64,000 nucleotides of DNA from Gemmatimonadota bacterium (GTDB taxonomy: Bacteria > Gemmatimonadota > Gemmatimonadetes > Longimicrobiales > Gaopeijiaceae), in assembly GCA_012960225.1 (NCBI GenBank), contig DUBS01000004.1, positions 26,642-90,641 of the forward strand, read 5' to 3'. The notes beneath the pieces were generated by a model. It ran no database searches and was not told the DNA's origin. It was given only the letters and a program-made list of their open reading frames with translations. Shown here piece after piece: positions 19,539-28,488 of the stretch. A program made the position numbers and the translations under genes. Position 1 is the first letter of the stretch. Each line of letters starts with the position of its first letter.

Positions 19539-20453
19539 TTAACGGCCAAGTGGGGTAGCATCACCCTCTTCTAGGCCAAGAGCCCATCGTATACCACCTA
19601 TGAGATGTGCGCGGAATACGAGGTCATTGCTCCAAATATCGTCGCGGTGACCAAGTGAGGTGTAGAACGAGCGCCCTTTCCCAAAGTCTTGAACCCACGA
19701 CTGAGGATAATCACCCCCTAATCCGATCTCTTCTAACCCGGAGATGTCAGTAGCCTCAGTATCAATGCTAAGTAGTACACGTACCCGGTTACGTGAGAAG
19801 CCGAGCGGTATGCGATTACCGAAGAGTATATCCACATTTTCCTGCGGCCGATCTTCATGCCAGGCGGAAGTACCGAACTGGTAAAACTCATCCATGATCG
19901 GCCAACTCGCACCCAACATTTTCGTGGCTGGATGCTCTAAGTCTTCTACCGTTAGCACCACGATGTGGTTCTGGCTAACCGTCCTACGAAAATACGCACC
20001 CAGCATCTCGCCGAATTCAGGATAGTTGTAGAGGGTTAAGGAAGCGTTATGGACACCGACAAAACCACCTCCATTCCTTACGAAATCTATCAGCGCCTTC
20101 TTCTGTGAGTCTTCGAGTGGGAGGTTCCCATTCGTCATCATCATTAACCCATCAAACTGCGCCAAGTAATCGGGTGTGATCATCGACAAGTCGAGCGCTT
20201 GCTGGTCCTGCAGATAACCCTGGAGGGTAGTGAGTTCATAACCCGCTGCAGGGGCCCAAGAAGCAAGCGCTTCCTCGGCCGGCTGAAGGCTAGTGTGTTT
20301 ATAGAGCCCAGCATGCGTAAGAAAAAGCAGTTTCTTAGGAGCTTCCTGCTGAAGTTCTTGCAGGGACGGAGACCGACCGACTGCCTTGTTTGTGAGCAGC
20401 AAAAAGCTCAGGCTGGTAATCCCTATCAATGTAAGGTTCAAGGCGAATCTCAT
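19539..20453 (-). CDS. Secreted ThuA-domain protein
   Basis: 304 residues from the ATG at 20453, chosen because a GGAGG lies seven bases ahead and because it places a Sec signal peptide (MRFALNLTLIGITSLSFLLL) at the N-terminus. The rest is a ThuA-like class I glutamine-amidotransferase fold: KKLLFLTHAGLYKHTS near 40, DGLMMMTNGNLPLED, FVRNGGGFVGVHNASLTLYNYP near 132-151, and the closing YTSLGHRDDIWSN with RWALG near 292. ThuA proteins occur in sugar-catabolic clusters and their reaction is mostly undefined. It is transcribed divergently from a PQQ-type dehydrogenase gene, suggesting a shared control region. Confidence 0.85.
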   Translation of the reverse strand: MRFALNLTLIGITSLSFLLLTNKAVGRSPSLQELQQEAPKKLLFLTHAGLYKHTSLQPAEEALASWAPAAGYELTTLQGYLQDQQALDLSMITPDYLAQFDGLMMMTNGNLPLEDSQKKALIDFVRNGGGFVGVHNASLTLYNYPEFGEMLGAYFRRTVSQNHIVVLTVEDLEHPATKMLGASWPIMDEFYQFGTSAWHEDRPQENVDILFGNRIPLGFSRNRVRVLLSIDTEATDISGLEEIGLGGDYPQSWVQDFGKGRSFYTSLGHRDDIWSNDLVFRAHLIGGIRWALGLEEGDATPLGR

Positions 20454-20600
20454 GACACACCTCCACTGAGTCGTGTTAGGTAGGTTAGCCCCAATGGCCA
20501 AGATGAGGTTTCCCTAGGACCGCGCCAGACAATCCCTTTTGGGAAGCTGCTAGCCTTGACACTCTAACATACCCTCGGAACGTTCTCCCAATACCGTCTC

Positions 20601-22505
20601 GTGGAGGCCCACATCCGCCGGCTCTTCTTAATCTTACTATTTATGGGCATTGGACCCTCGATCGAATGCCAAGACGTCGATTGGCCAGTCTACGGGGGTG
20701 ATCCCGGGGGAATGAAGTACTCCGCCCTAACGCAAATCGACCGGGAGAGTGTCACTCGGCTCGAGGTCGCCTGGACATGGGATGCAGACGAGCAGCCAGT
20801 AGCGGGTTCCAGTTTGGCATTCAGGGGTGAGCGTGTTCGACCTGGACGCTTCGAAGCCACCCCCATCGTCATCAACGACACGATGTATGTGAGTACACCG
20901 TATAGTCGTGTTGTCGCTCTCAATGCACGCACTGGAGAAGAATACTGGAGCTACGACCCACGTGCGTACAGCTGGGGACAGTTGCCTCGTAACTGTGGCT
21001 TCTGCCACCGCGGGGTCGCGATGTGGAGCGATGGAAATCAGAGGCGGATTTTCATCAATAGTCGCTGGCACTTGATCGCATTGGATGCGGCCACCGGACA
21101 GCCGATCGAATCTTTCGGAGTAGGCGGAAAGATTGATCTCACTGAAGGATTAATCTGGGAAATCAACAAACTTCACTACACGAATACCTCACCCCCAGTC
21201 ATCTGGAATGACCTAGTCATCCTCGGAAGCGGGATGCCAGATGATCGGGTATATCGCCGTAACCCTCCAGGGGACATTCAGGCGTTCGATGTACGGACAG
21301 GCACACAAGTCTGGACTTTCCACACGATTCCACAGCCCGGTGAATTAGGTAATGACACCTGGGAGGACGAATCCTGGTCTTACACGGGCTCCACAAACGT
21401 ATGGGCCCCCTTCACGGTCGATAGAGAACGTGGCCTCGTGTATCTACCCGTTGGTACTCCCAATGGTGACTACTACGGCGGGCACCGAAAGGGCTACAAC
21501 CTATTTGCAGAGTCTCTCTTATGCTTAGACGCGCGAACCGGTGAGCGTGTCTGGCACTTTCAGACCGTACATCACGGGATCTGGGACTATGACCCACCAG
21601 CCCCCCCGAATCTTGTCACGATAGAAGTGGATGGACGTGTCATCGATGCGGTAACTCTGATCACCAAATCTGGCTTCACGTTTGTCTTCGATCGGGTGAC
21701 AGGAGAGCCTGTCTGGCCAATCGAGGAACGTCAGGTCACTGTAAGTGACGTGCCCGGTGAGCGCACTGCCCCTACGCAGCCCTTCCCGACTAAGCCCGCC
21801 CCGTTCGCTAGGCAGGGTTTCACATTGGACGATGTGATCGACTTCACGCCGGAAATAAAGGCGGAAGCGATCGAACTGCTTGGATCTTACCGCCTAGGCC
21901 CACTCTTCACACCTCCATCCTTGGAGGGAACGGTTACAATGCCCAGTGCAACTGGGGCAGCAGGCTGGGGCGGAGCAGCATTCGATCCTAGGACGAATGT
22001 GCTCTATATCCCGAGTAAGGATCGCCCCCTGGTCCATCAACTGGTGGAACCTGAGCCAGGTACTGCAGATGCAAACTATGTGCAACGTTTACGGGGGCTA
22101 ACGGTCTCGGGACTTCCGATCCTAAAACCTCCTTACGGCACACTTACAGCGATCAATCTGAATTCTGGCGAGCACCTATGGCAGGTTCCACTCGGTGATC
22201 AGCCAGGAATCCAAAACCACCCTATGCTCGCCGGTGTGGAGTTGCCCCAATTGGGGCGCATGGGTAACGCCGGTCCACTCATCACAGCTGGGGGACTTGT
22301 TTTCCTGAGTGGGTATAATCCCCAAATCTACGCGGTGCATAGTGATACAGGCGAAACCATTTGGGAGGGTGATCTCCTAGGTAATGAAGGCACGGCAAAC
22401 CCTATGACATACGAAACAAGCGATGGGCAGCAATTCATCGTGATCGGCGTAACCGGCTCTAACTCAGACCGAGGCCTCATAGCGTTCGCTCTTCCAGACG
22501 AATAG
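20601..22505 (+). CDS. PQQ-type dehydrogenase, eight-bladed propeller, with an internal CXXCH motif
   Basis: 634 residues, GTG start, with a signal peptide (about 1-23, LFLILLFMGIGPSIEC). The PQQ-propeller repeats are evident (DWPVYGGDPGGMKYSAL near 27, VVALNARTGEEYWSYD near 104-119, LIALDAATGQP, FDVRTGTQVW, LDARTGERVWHF). The catalytic-Asp region HHGIWDYDPPAPP near 325 is intact, so the fold suits periplasmic oxidation of an alcohol or sugar. Odd: where alcohol dehydrogenases of this family have a vicinal Cys pair, this protein has NCGFCHRG (C132, C135, H136), a CXXCH haem c signature. The paralogue at 34840 has no Cys there. No dedicated cytochrome gene is adjacent. Confidence 0.88.
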   Translation: MEAHIRRLFLILLFMGIGPSIECQDVDWPVYGGDPGGMKYSALTQIDRESVTRLEVAWTWDADEQPVAGSSLAFRGERVRPGRFEATPIVINDTMYVSTPYSRVVALNARTGEEYWSYDPRAYSWGQLPRNCGFCHRGVAMWSDGNQRRIFINSRWHLIALDAATGQPIESFGVGGKIDLTEGLIWEINKLHYTNTSPPVIWNDLVILGSGMPDDRVYRRNPPGDIQAFDVRTGTQVWTFHTIPQPGELGNDTWEDESWSYTGSTNVWAPFTVDRERGLVYLPVGTPNGDYYGGHRKGYNLFAESLLCLDARTGERVWHFQTVHHGIWDYDPPAPPNLVTIEVDGRVIDAVTLITKSGFTFVFDRVTGEPVWPIEERQVTVSDVPGERTAPTQPFPTKPAPFARQGFTLDDVIDFTPEIKAEAIELLGSYRLGPLFTPPSLEGTVTMPSATGAAGWGGAAFDPRTNVLYIPSKDRPLVHQLVEPEPGTADANYVQRLRGLTVSGLPILKPPYGTLTAINLNSGEHLWQVPLGDQPGIQNHPMLAGVELPQLGRMGNAGPLITAGGLVFLSGYNPQIYAVHSDTGETIWEGDLLGNEGTANPMTYETSDGQQFIVIGVTGSNSDRGLIAFALPDE

Positions 22506-22538
22506 CACTTGTGGCTAACTACACACGGACGGACACTC

Positions 22539-23894
22539 CTACCTACCGCCGCCGCCTCCGCCGCCGCCCATACGGTACGCCGCCATCGCGGCTGCACCGC
22601 CTGCTCCACGGAACCGATTATTCACAATATTGTTATAGATTGATCCGAATAGAACTGTAAAACCGACAGTGAGTCCATAATTGAAGTCTGTGGCTCTCGT
22701 GCGGAGTCTCAGGAGAGCTTCCTCGTCTGTCACGCCACCAGCAGATAGATAAATCTGATCATCGACCCAACCGATGTCCCCACGGGCGTTTACACTGAAC
22801 CCCCTCACAATCCTAAAGTCCACGTCGCCACGGAGTGAAACGTTGTGACGGTCAATATCATGAAGGTAGTGCGATGCTCGCACGGTGATTCCGGCATCAC
22901 CCCAAGCCTGGCGCTGGGAGAGCTCAATCTCCAAAGAGTGTTCCCACTTGGTCTCTTCTAATTGTCCGAATACGGTCTCATCGATGTAGTTCCGGTACGC
23001 GGGGCCAATATTGTAGAAGACCGTTAGCGACCGCCTAGTCGCTTCATCATAGGGGAAGAAACTGTACTCGATTGCAGGTGTGAGTTCAGCTCTAAAGTCT
23101 TGGTTCGTGCGGGTTGAGCGGGATGCCTGGCTCAGGGCACCGATCGACCAATGCTCACTCAGGGCATAGGTGATCATTTGGCTGAAATTCCAGTCTGTAC
23201 GCTGATCAGTGAACGTCCCATCCTCCAAATCAAACTCAACTCGGTTGAGATTAGTGTATCCGAAGAAATTGATCTTCCAGGTAGGCGATACGCGGGATGC
23301 GGAGAGGCTGGTGTTCAGCCGGACACTCGAACGGGTTTCCTCTCCATCTAGGTTGCCACTCCCGTTGAAACGGAAAAACCAGAGGTTCCACGGGTCATCT
23401 ACTTCCCCCTGCGATACCAAGCGCGTGCCCGCCGGACCTCCGGATGTAACGTCGGAACCCTGGAGTGTGACAATCCCCCGAAACCCAGACTGATTCGCGA
23501 AGTTTGCAAGACTAATACCTAGCGCATGTGTAATCCCATCCAGTCGTTCTCGGTCAGTATCGGTGGATAATGCTTGAAAAAGGCTTGTGTCCTCGTATCC
23601 GTCGTATTCACCATAGGCGATCAAGTCGATCTGGTATTCCCGACCTCCGGAACCCGTGGTCAGGCTGGTCATGATGACATGAACATCTGCAACCTCACGA
23701 TCCCGAACCCAATTCACCCAGGTGATCTCGGTACGGTAGTACTCAGAGTTGCAGTCTCTCCCGTCACAATCGAAGAAGACGTTGGGTCGAGGATCTGGTG
23801 CCTCGCCTTCTGCTTGTTGGGCAGAGATAGGAGCCGCTATCAGCGTAACCCATAAAAGCCCCAAGATTCCGCTGTATTTATGGCTAAGTGGCAT
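22539..23894 (-). CDS. Exported beta-rich protein of unknown function with a poly-Gly C-terminus
   Basis: 451 residues with a clean Sec signal peptide (about 1-25, LGLLWVTLIAAPISAQQ). The mature start has a distinctive Cys-containing stretch, NVFFDCDGRDCNSEYYRTE (about 39-57), followed by WVNWVRDREVADVHVIMTS. From about residue 190 on, alternating amphipathic strands with many Tyr, Arg and Trp suggest a transmembrane beta-barrel of outer-membrane type. The C-terminus is not the usual aromatic barrel end but GGAGGAAAMAAYRMGGGGGGGGR. I do not recognise a named family. The gene is convergent with the PQQ dehydrogenase before it. Confidence 0.72.
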   Translation of the reverse strand: MPLSHKYSGILGLLWVTLIAAPISAQQAEGEAPDPRPNVFFDCDGRDCNSEYYRTEITWVNWVRDREVADVHVIMTSLTTGSGGREYQIDLIAYGEYDGYEDTSLFQALSTDTDRERLDGITHALGISLANFANQSGFRGIVTLQGSDVTSGGPAGTRLVSQGEVDDPWNLWFFRFNGSGNLDGEETRSSVRLNTSLSASRVSPTWKINFFGYTNLNRVEFDLEDGTFTDQRTDWNFSQMITYALSEHWSIGALSQASRSTRTNQDFRAELTPAIEYSFFPYDEATRRSLTVFYNIGPAYRNYIDETVFGQLEETKWEHSLEIELSQRQAWGDAGITVRASHYLHDIDRHNVSLRGDVDFRIVRGFSVNARGDIGWVDDQIYLSAGGVTDEEALLRLRTRATDFNYGLTVGFTVLFGSIYNNIVNNRFRGAGGAAAMAAYRMGGGGGGGGR

Positions 23895-23983
23895 CGTTGC
23901 CTTGTATCTAGTCGGGATAAGGGCAAGTAGAGTGTTACTTAAACCGAGACACCCGAAGGGCTCAGTTAGTTGAATCCCAGAAC

Positions 23984-25609
23984 TCAGTTGCTGCTCTGAT
24001 CCATCAGTTCGGGAGCTCGGCGAGACATGACTGCCTGTTCGAAGATATAGGCATAACCGAGTAAATCACCCTCAGTCCACATGTCCCCGATAAAAGCTAA
24101 TACGAATGGTGTATTATCCTCATAGTATGCATACGGGACAGTCACAACTGGGATCCCAAAGTCATTGATAATGTTACTCGGCAACTCTGGCCAATTGTTC
24201 GGGTTGTAATCCGGCCGGTCTGGATCTTCGACCAAATCCCGGTTAGGTGCACCCGCTTGCGGGAAAAAAAGAGCATCAAGTTCATGGTCCGCCATTACAC
24301 TGCGGAAGAGTTCTCTAATCTCCATGCGCCAAGACTGGAATGCGTCACCCTCCTCTGTAGCACCGGGTCTAGCGGGTGGAGTACGCCTTCTTTCACCCTG
24401 CCCACCACGTCCTCTACCACCGCGACCGAAGACCTCTCCCGACAACTCCTCCCATTCTGCGATACTGTGAAATGCTGCATCCGAGCCAAGGCCTTGGAGG
24501 TAGATCTGCCTGTCGTATGCCCCCTGCGATGGGACGCCCGGGCGCTCGCCGTAGAGCTCTATAAAGTCTGACCCTGCAAATGGATCTTCGATGACCACTG
24601 CTCCAAGGTCTGTGAGGGTAGAAATGGCATCCCGATAAACTGTCTCAGTCTTAGGGTCCAAGGGGAGCCAGCGCTCTCGCCAACCCGATCCAACAAGACC
24701 AAAACGCTTCCCTTGGATGGCTGCTTCAGCAAGAGCACTCGCATATCCGTTTTCTGGGATGTGATCCACCGCGGCGAATGTCGCGAAATCATCTGTTGTC
24801 GGACCGGCGATTATGTCTAGGGTAACAGCTGCGTCATATACGTTTTTCGCCATCGGCCCAACCACATCGACGTAGCTCCCGTTGATCGGGTAGACACCTT
24901 CTAGCGGAACAAGCCCGTATGTTGGTTTGACGCCCACCAATGCTTGAGCGGATGAGGGATTCTGTATCGATCCTCCGGTCTCAGTCCCCAACCCCAGCAC
25001 AGCAAAGCTTGCATTGACCGCGGTAGCGGTGCCTCCGCTAGAGCCACCTGGAGCCTTGGTAACGTTGTAAGGGTTAAGGGTGACACCAGCGACAGAGCTG
25101 TTTGTGCGTGTCCCGTGTCCCGCAAAATCAGGAAGATTTGTCTTGCCAAGAATAATCGCCCCAGCATTACGTAGTCGCTCTACTGCGGCAGCATCGTCGC
25201 TAGGAATCATATCGATTCCGCCCATTGCAGTACTGAAACCCCAAAACCCCGCGGTCGTCACGAGTCCGCTGTAATCCATGTTGTCCTTAATGACAACCGG
25301 AACTCCATGGAGTGGGCCCCTTGGGCCAGAAGAGCGATACTCTTCGTCGAGACGCGCTGCGATATCTAAAGCCTCAGGGTTCATCGATATGAACGCATTA
25401 TAGTAGTCCTCGTAGCGATCGATACGCTCAAGAAACGCCTTGGTTAGGTCCACAGATGTGTATTCCCCAGTGGAGTAAGCTTCCTGGATCGCCTCCGTAG
25501 TTAGTTCGACCAAATCAATACCCTGCCCAACCAGCATCCCCGGCCTAAGTAGAGCTAGTAGAACCGAAGCTATACTAACAAACGACGGCGAGTTCATCAT
25601 CGGATGCAC
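23984..25609 (-). CDS. Secreted amidase-signature hydrolase
   Basis: 541 residues; the start is a GTG at 25609 or the ATG three codons later. A signal peptide (about 4-29) directs export. The amidase signature Ser-cisSer-Lys triad is complete: GVPVVIKDNMDYSG (Lys near 108), the Gly/Ser loop APGGSSGGTATAVNASFAVL near 191-210 and GLGTETGGSIQNPSSAQALV near 211-230 with the nucleophile Ser. Members cleave amides, including acylated amines and amino-acid amides. An unusual insert near 395-415 is rich in Gly and Arg (GRGGRGRGGQGERRR). The gene follows the M20 gene by 18 bases, so the two are probably co-transcribed. Confidence 0.9.
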   Translation of the reverse strand: MHPMMNSPSFVSIASVLLALLRPGMLVGQGIDLVELTTEAIQEAYSTGEYTSVDLTKAFLERIDRYEDYYNAFISMNPEALDIAARLDEEYRSSGPRGPLHGVPVVIKDNMDYSGLVTTAGFWGFSTAMGGIDMIPSDDAAAVERLRNAGAIILGKTNLPDFAGHGTRTNSSVAGVTLNPYNVTKAPGGSSGGTATAVNASFAVLGLGTETGGSIQNPSSAQALVGVKPTYGLVPLEGVYPINGSYVDVVGPMAKNVYDAAVTLDIIAGPTTDDFATFAAVDHIPENGYASALAEAAIQGKRFGLVGSGWRERWLPLDPKTETVYRDAISTLTDLGAVVIEDPFAGSDFIELYGERPGVPSQGAYDRQIYLQGLGSDAAFHSIAEWEELSGEVFGRGGRGRGGQGERRRTPPARPGATEEGDAFQSWRMEIRELFRSVMADHELDALFFPQAGAPNRDLVEDPDRPDYNPNNWPELPSNIINDFGIPVVTVPYAYYEDNTPFVLAFIGDMWTEGDLLGYAYIFEQAVMSRRAPELMDQSSN

Positions 25610-25627
25610 GGTGTAAAATCCGACACG

Positions 25628-27274
25628 TTAAGAACCACCGCGTACGCTGCCCACAGGTACATCCTCTTCAGAAATCGGGCGTGTCCGGATAGTTGGATAC
25701 TCAATTCCGAGTTGCTCCAGATACGAGCTGAAGCGATTCGAATCGTAGTAATAAGGACGCATCTCCGGCCGCCATCGAGCCATGATTTCTTCATTAAGCC
25801 AGATCGCTGGCTGGTCTGTTGGCGATATGAATGGCGTATAGACGGTCTCGGCAGTTTGGACGTCGTTGAAGTAAGTCCACGCTGCCTCAACCGTCTCACC
25901 GTCAAGGAAGAGGTCTAGAAGTGTACGCGCCTGAACCTTGGCCCCTGCGACCGCACCCTTGTGAGCAATGGGCGTCGCCATCGCGATTCCATTTGCCCAG
26001 TTATGTCCTGGGCCGCCTGACATATTGGATGGATAACTCAACGTGACGGTCGGCATATTCCACGAAACATCTCCGATATCATCGGATCCACCACCAAGGG
26101 ATTTGGAAAGGTCAACCGGCCCCCGCAAAGCACGAATGGAGTCAGCCAAACCAGTTACATCTACACCCATTTCTCTCTGGAATGCTTCTGCAAACCGGAC
26201 ATCATCCTCACTCCAGTCCGGCAGTCCAACCGCTTGAATATTAGAGTAGGTGACCTCAGCAACGGGCTTGCTGAAGTGGCGTCCCCAAGCTGCTCCTACC
26301 GTCATGATCGTATCGACTTCTGTGCCAGTCATCAGGGCAGCACCCTCAGCCATCAGGACCGCAGCATCGTACTGCTCTTTTGTGAGCTCATAATCACGCT
26401 CTCGGAAATAGAACCAGATCGTAGCAGTCTGAGGAACCACATTCGGCTGATCCCCACCCTCGACTATGATATAGTGCGACCTAGCTGCGGGCCTCAGGTG
26501 TTCCCGCTTGAACTCCCAACCTTGGGCCATGAGCATAATTGCGTCGAGTGCTGACCGGCCTCGCCAGGGTGACCCTGCTGAGTGCGCAGTCTCGCCTGTG
26601 AAGCGGAACTGGACGGACCAGAGGGCATTACCACCTCCCTGACCCCAGGAAACACCAAAATTATTACCAACGTGAGTGAAGAGGTTTACGTCTACATCCT
26701 CGAAGACCCCTTCCCTAACGAAGTAAGCCTTTGAAGCAACCTGCTCCTCAGCAACACCGGGCCAGATCAGAAGAGTCCCATTTACTCCTTCGCGTTCCAT
26801 GAGTTCTTTAACCACGATTGCTGCGACAATATTCACAGCCTGACCAGAGTTGTGGCCCTCACCATGTCCAGGTGCCATCGACAGAATCGGATCACGATAC
26901 GCAACACCAGGCTTCTGGTTGGACTGAGGGATCCCATCGACATCAGAACCCAAAGCAATCACAGGTTCACCTGAGCCGTTTGACCACGTCGCTGTCCAGG
27001 CGCTTGGCATCCCCGCAACTCCCAACTCAATATCAAATCCTTCTTCCTCTAGTAGCCCTGTGAGGTACCGCTGAGTCTCGAACTCCTGCATCCCAAGCTC
27101 ACCAAAAGAGAACAAGTGATCGACAATCTCCTGGGCGAGCTTCGCCCGATCGTGAATCATCTGCTCTGCCTCTGCCTTAAGGTCCTCGAGTCTTGGGTCC
27201 TGTTGAGCCACGAGATTCGGCACAAGCGTTAGAGCTGCAATCATCACTGCCAACAGAAGAAATACGTGACGCAT
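25628..27274 (-). CDS. Secreted M20-family amidohydrolase (AbgB-like)
   Basis: 548 residues from the ATG at 27274, which has a GGAG upstream and opens with a signal peptide (MRHVFLLLAVMIAALTLVPNLVAQ). A longer frame from 27346 would put 24 residues before the signal. It resembles the B subunit of aminobenzoyl-glutamate hydrolase: GSDVDGIPQSNQKPG near 107, the metal block GHGEGHNSGQAVNIV near 134, the catalytic Glu pair in GVAEEQ, the dimer-domain HSAGSPWRGRSALDA and the C-terminal GPGHNWANGIAMATP, whose His completes the metal site in this family. It likely removes an acyl or amide group from small peptides or conjugates outside the cytoplasm. It is strongly similar to the broken copy at 30185-31814. 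Confidence 0.9.
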   Translation of the reverse strand: MRHVFLLLAVMIAALTLVPNLVAQQDPRLEDLKAEAEQMIHDRAKLAQEIVDHLFSFGELGMQEFETQRYLTGLLEEEGFDIELGVAGMPSAWTATWSNGSGEPVIALGSDVDGIPQSNQKPGVAYRDPILSMAPGHGEGHNSGQAVNIVAAIVVKELMEREGVNGTLLIWPGVAEEQVASKAYFVREGVFEDVDVNLFTHVGNNFGVSWGQGGGNALWSVQFRFTGETAHSAGSPWRGRSALDAIMLMAQGWEFKREHLRPAARSHYIIVEGGDQPNVVPQTATIWFYFRERDYELTKEQYDAAVLMAEGAALMTGTEVDTIMTVGAAWGRHFSKPVAEVTYSNIQAVGLPDWSEDDVRFAEAFQREMGVDVTGLADSIRALRGPVDLSKSLGGGSDDIGDVSWNMPTVTLSYPSNMSGGPGHNWANGIAMATPIAHKGAVAGAKVQARTLLDLFLDGETVEAAWTYFNDVQTAETVYTPFISPTDQPAIWLNEEIMARWRPEMRPYYYDSNRFSSYLEQLGIEYPTIRTRPISEEDVPVGSVRGGS

Positions 27275-27394
27275 GGAATTTGTTCTCCGGTGAGTCCTGG
27301 GTTCCAAGGGAGCGATACGAATGCCATTCTCGCTTGTCTTGGGCAAGTGGCCACGAGAAGATTGCTAGGTTTCTCCTCATACGGAGCTACATCT

Positions 27395-28411
27395 ATGACT
27401 AGAACCCGGAGAGTATTTCTTAGGGACTTGGCGAAGAGCCTATTGGCAGTAGGAGCAATGCCTAAACCATTCGTGAGTAGTACTGTCTCGCCAAGCCAGA
27501 CGGGTACAGGGCTCATCACAGATCCGAGGTACCTTGAGCACGAGCTGCCTGATCGTGCCGGCGAGCCACACCCAGAGCGGCCATTACGATTGATCCGAAT
27601 TGCACAAGCTTTCGCCGAGCGCGGCCTAGACTCAGACTTGACCCCACTGCAACTGCATTCTGATTCGATGCCCTTCATTCGCAGTCACCATACCCCAGAG
27701 CACGTGGATGCCGTTCGGGAAATCGAAGTGACAGGTGAAATTGCGGAACTTGCTGTAGCAGGAGCCTTAGGCGCGATTGACGCTGTAGCAAATGGACAGG
27801 TGCGTAATGCGTTTTGTGCTCTCAGACCTCCGGGGCATCACGCTAACAATACTGGACAGGAAGAGGGTTTTTGTTTTTACAGCAACGCGGCAGTCGCTGC
27901 TAGGTACGCGCAACTTAGGCACGGTTTTGAAAAGATCTTAATCGTCGACTGGGACTACCATCATGGAAACGGAACCCAGAATGCGTTCTACGATGACCCC
28001 AGCGTGCTCTTTTTTTCAGCTCATGACTGGCAAGCATATCCCGGCACAGGAGACCCCTCACTCCACGGAGATGGAGAAGGCTCAGGACTCAACCTGAATG
28101 TTCACCTGGATTGCGGATCAAAGGACATCGACATGCTCAGACATTGGGACAGTGTGCTGTTGCCGGCCGTAAGCAAGTTCCAGCCGGACTTCGTCATTGT
28201 GTCCGCGGGTTTCGACAGCCGTATGGATGACCTACTTGGCTGCTTCGACCTTACTGACGATGTATTTCGGCGCATGACACGAACTACAATGGATATAGCC
28301 AATGACTACTGCGGTGGACGTCTGGTCTCGCTACTAGAGGGTGGTTACAACGTAGACGGAACAGCGATTGCCGCAGCGGCACATGTTGAGACGCTGCTCG
28401 ACGGCCTATAA
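27395..28411 (+). CDS. Tat-exported histone-deacetylase-like amidohydrolase
   Basis: 338 residues from the ATG at 27395, with GGAG nine bases ahead. Upstream in-frame starts would bury the signal. The N-terminus MTRTRRVFLRDLAKSLLAVGA is a twin-arginine signal (TRRVFLRD then a hydrophobic stretch). The deacetylase core is intact: RPPGHHANNTGQEEGFCFYSN (HH at 148-149), DWDYHHGNGTQ (zinc-ligand Asp and His near 187-189), SAGFDSRMDD (Asp near 274) and EGGYNVDG with the active-site Tyr. Bacterial relatives include acetylpolyamine amidohydrolases and acetoin-utilisation-type proteins. Export by Tat suggests a folded zinc enzyme acting on N-acetylated amines outside the cytoplasm; the substrate is inferred. 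It is transcribed divergently from the M20 gene. Confidence 0.88.
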   Translation: MTRTRRVFLRDLAKSLLAVGAMPKPFVSSTVSPSQTGTGLITDPRYLEHELPDRAGEPHPERPLRLIRIAQAFAERGLDSDLTPLQLHSDSMPFIRSHHTPEHVDAVREIEVTGEIAELAVAGALGAIDAVANGQVRNAFCALRPPGHHANNTGQEEGFCFYSNAAVAARYAQLRHGFEKILIVDWDYHHGNGTQNAFYDDPSVLFFSAHDWQAYPGTGDPSLHGDGEGSGLNLNVHLDCGSKDIDMLRHWDSVLLPAVSKFQPDFVIVSAGFDSRMDDLLGCFDLTDDVFRRMTRTTMDIANDYCGGRLVSLLEGGYNVDGTAIAAAAHVETLLDGL

Positions 28412-28447
28412 CTGAAACACCTGGCTCACTTAGTGGGAATCCTATAA

Positions 28448-28481
28448 CGGGGTGCCGTAGCCCTAGGCTCGCGGCACCCCG
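28448..28481. terminator. Bidirectional hairpin between convergent genes
   Basis: A perfect 10-base inverted repeat, CGGGGTGCCG and CGGCACCCCG, with a 14-base loop, sits in the 77-base gap between the deacetylase stop and the stop of the second amidase. A GC-rich stem between convergent genes suits a two-way terminator. The flanking T-tracts are weak, so it may rely on stem strength alone. Confidence 0.6.
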
Positions 28482-28488
28482 CAACAGC

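Noticed and set aside
20556..20561. A TTGACA sequence ahead of the first PQQ dehydrogenase gene as a -35 box
   Set aside because: No reasonable -10 element occurs 16-18 bases downstream, so it is not called as a promoter.
22543..22575. GCC/CCG-rich run as a DNA repeat
   Set aside because: It is simply the Gly codons of the C-terminal tail of the beta-rich protein read on the other strand.
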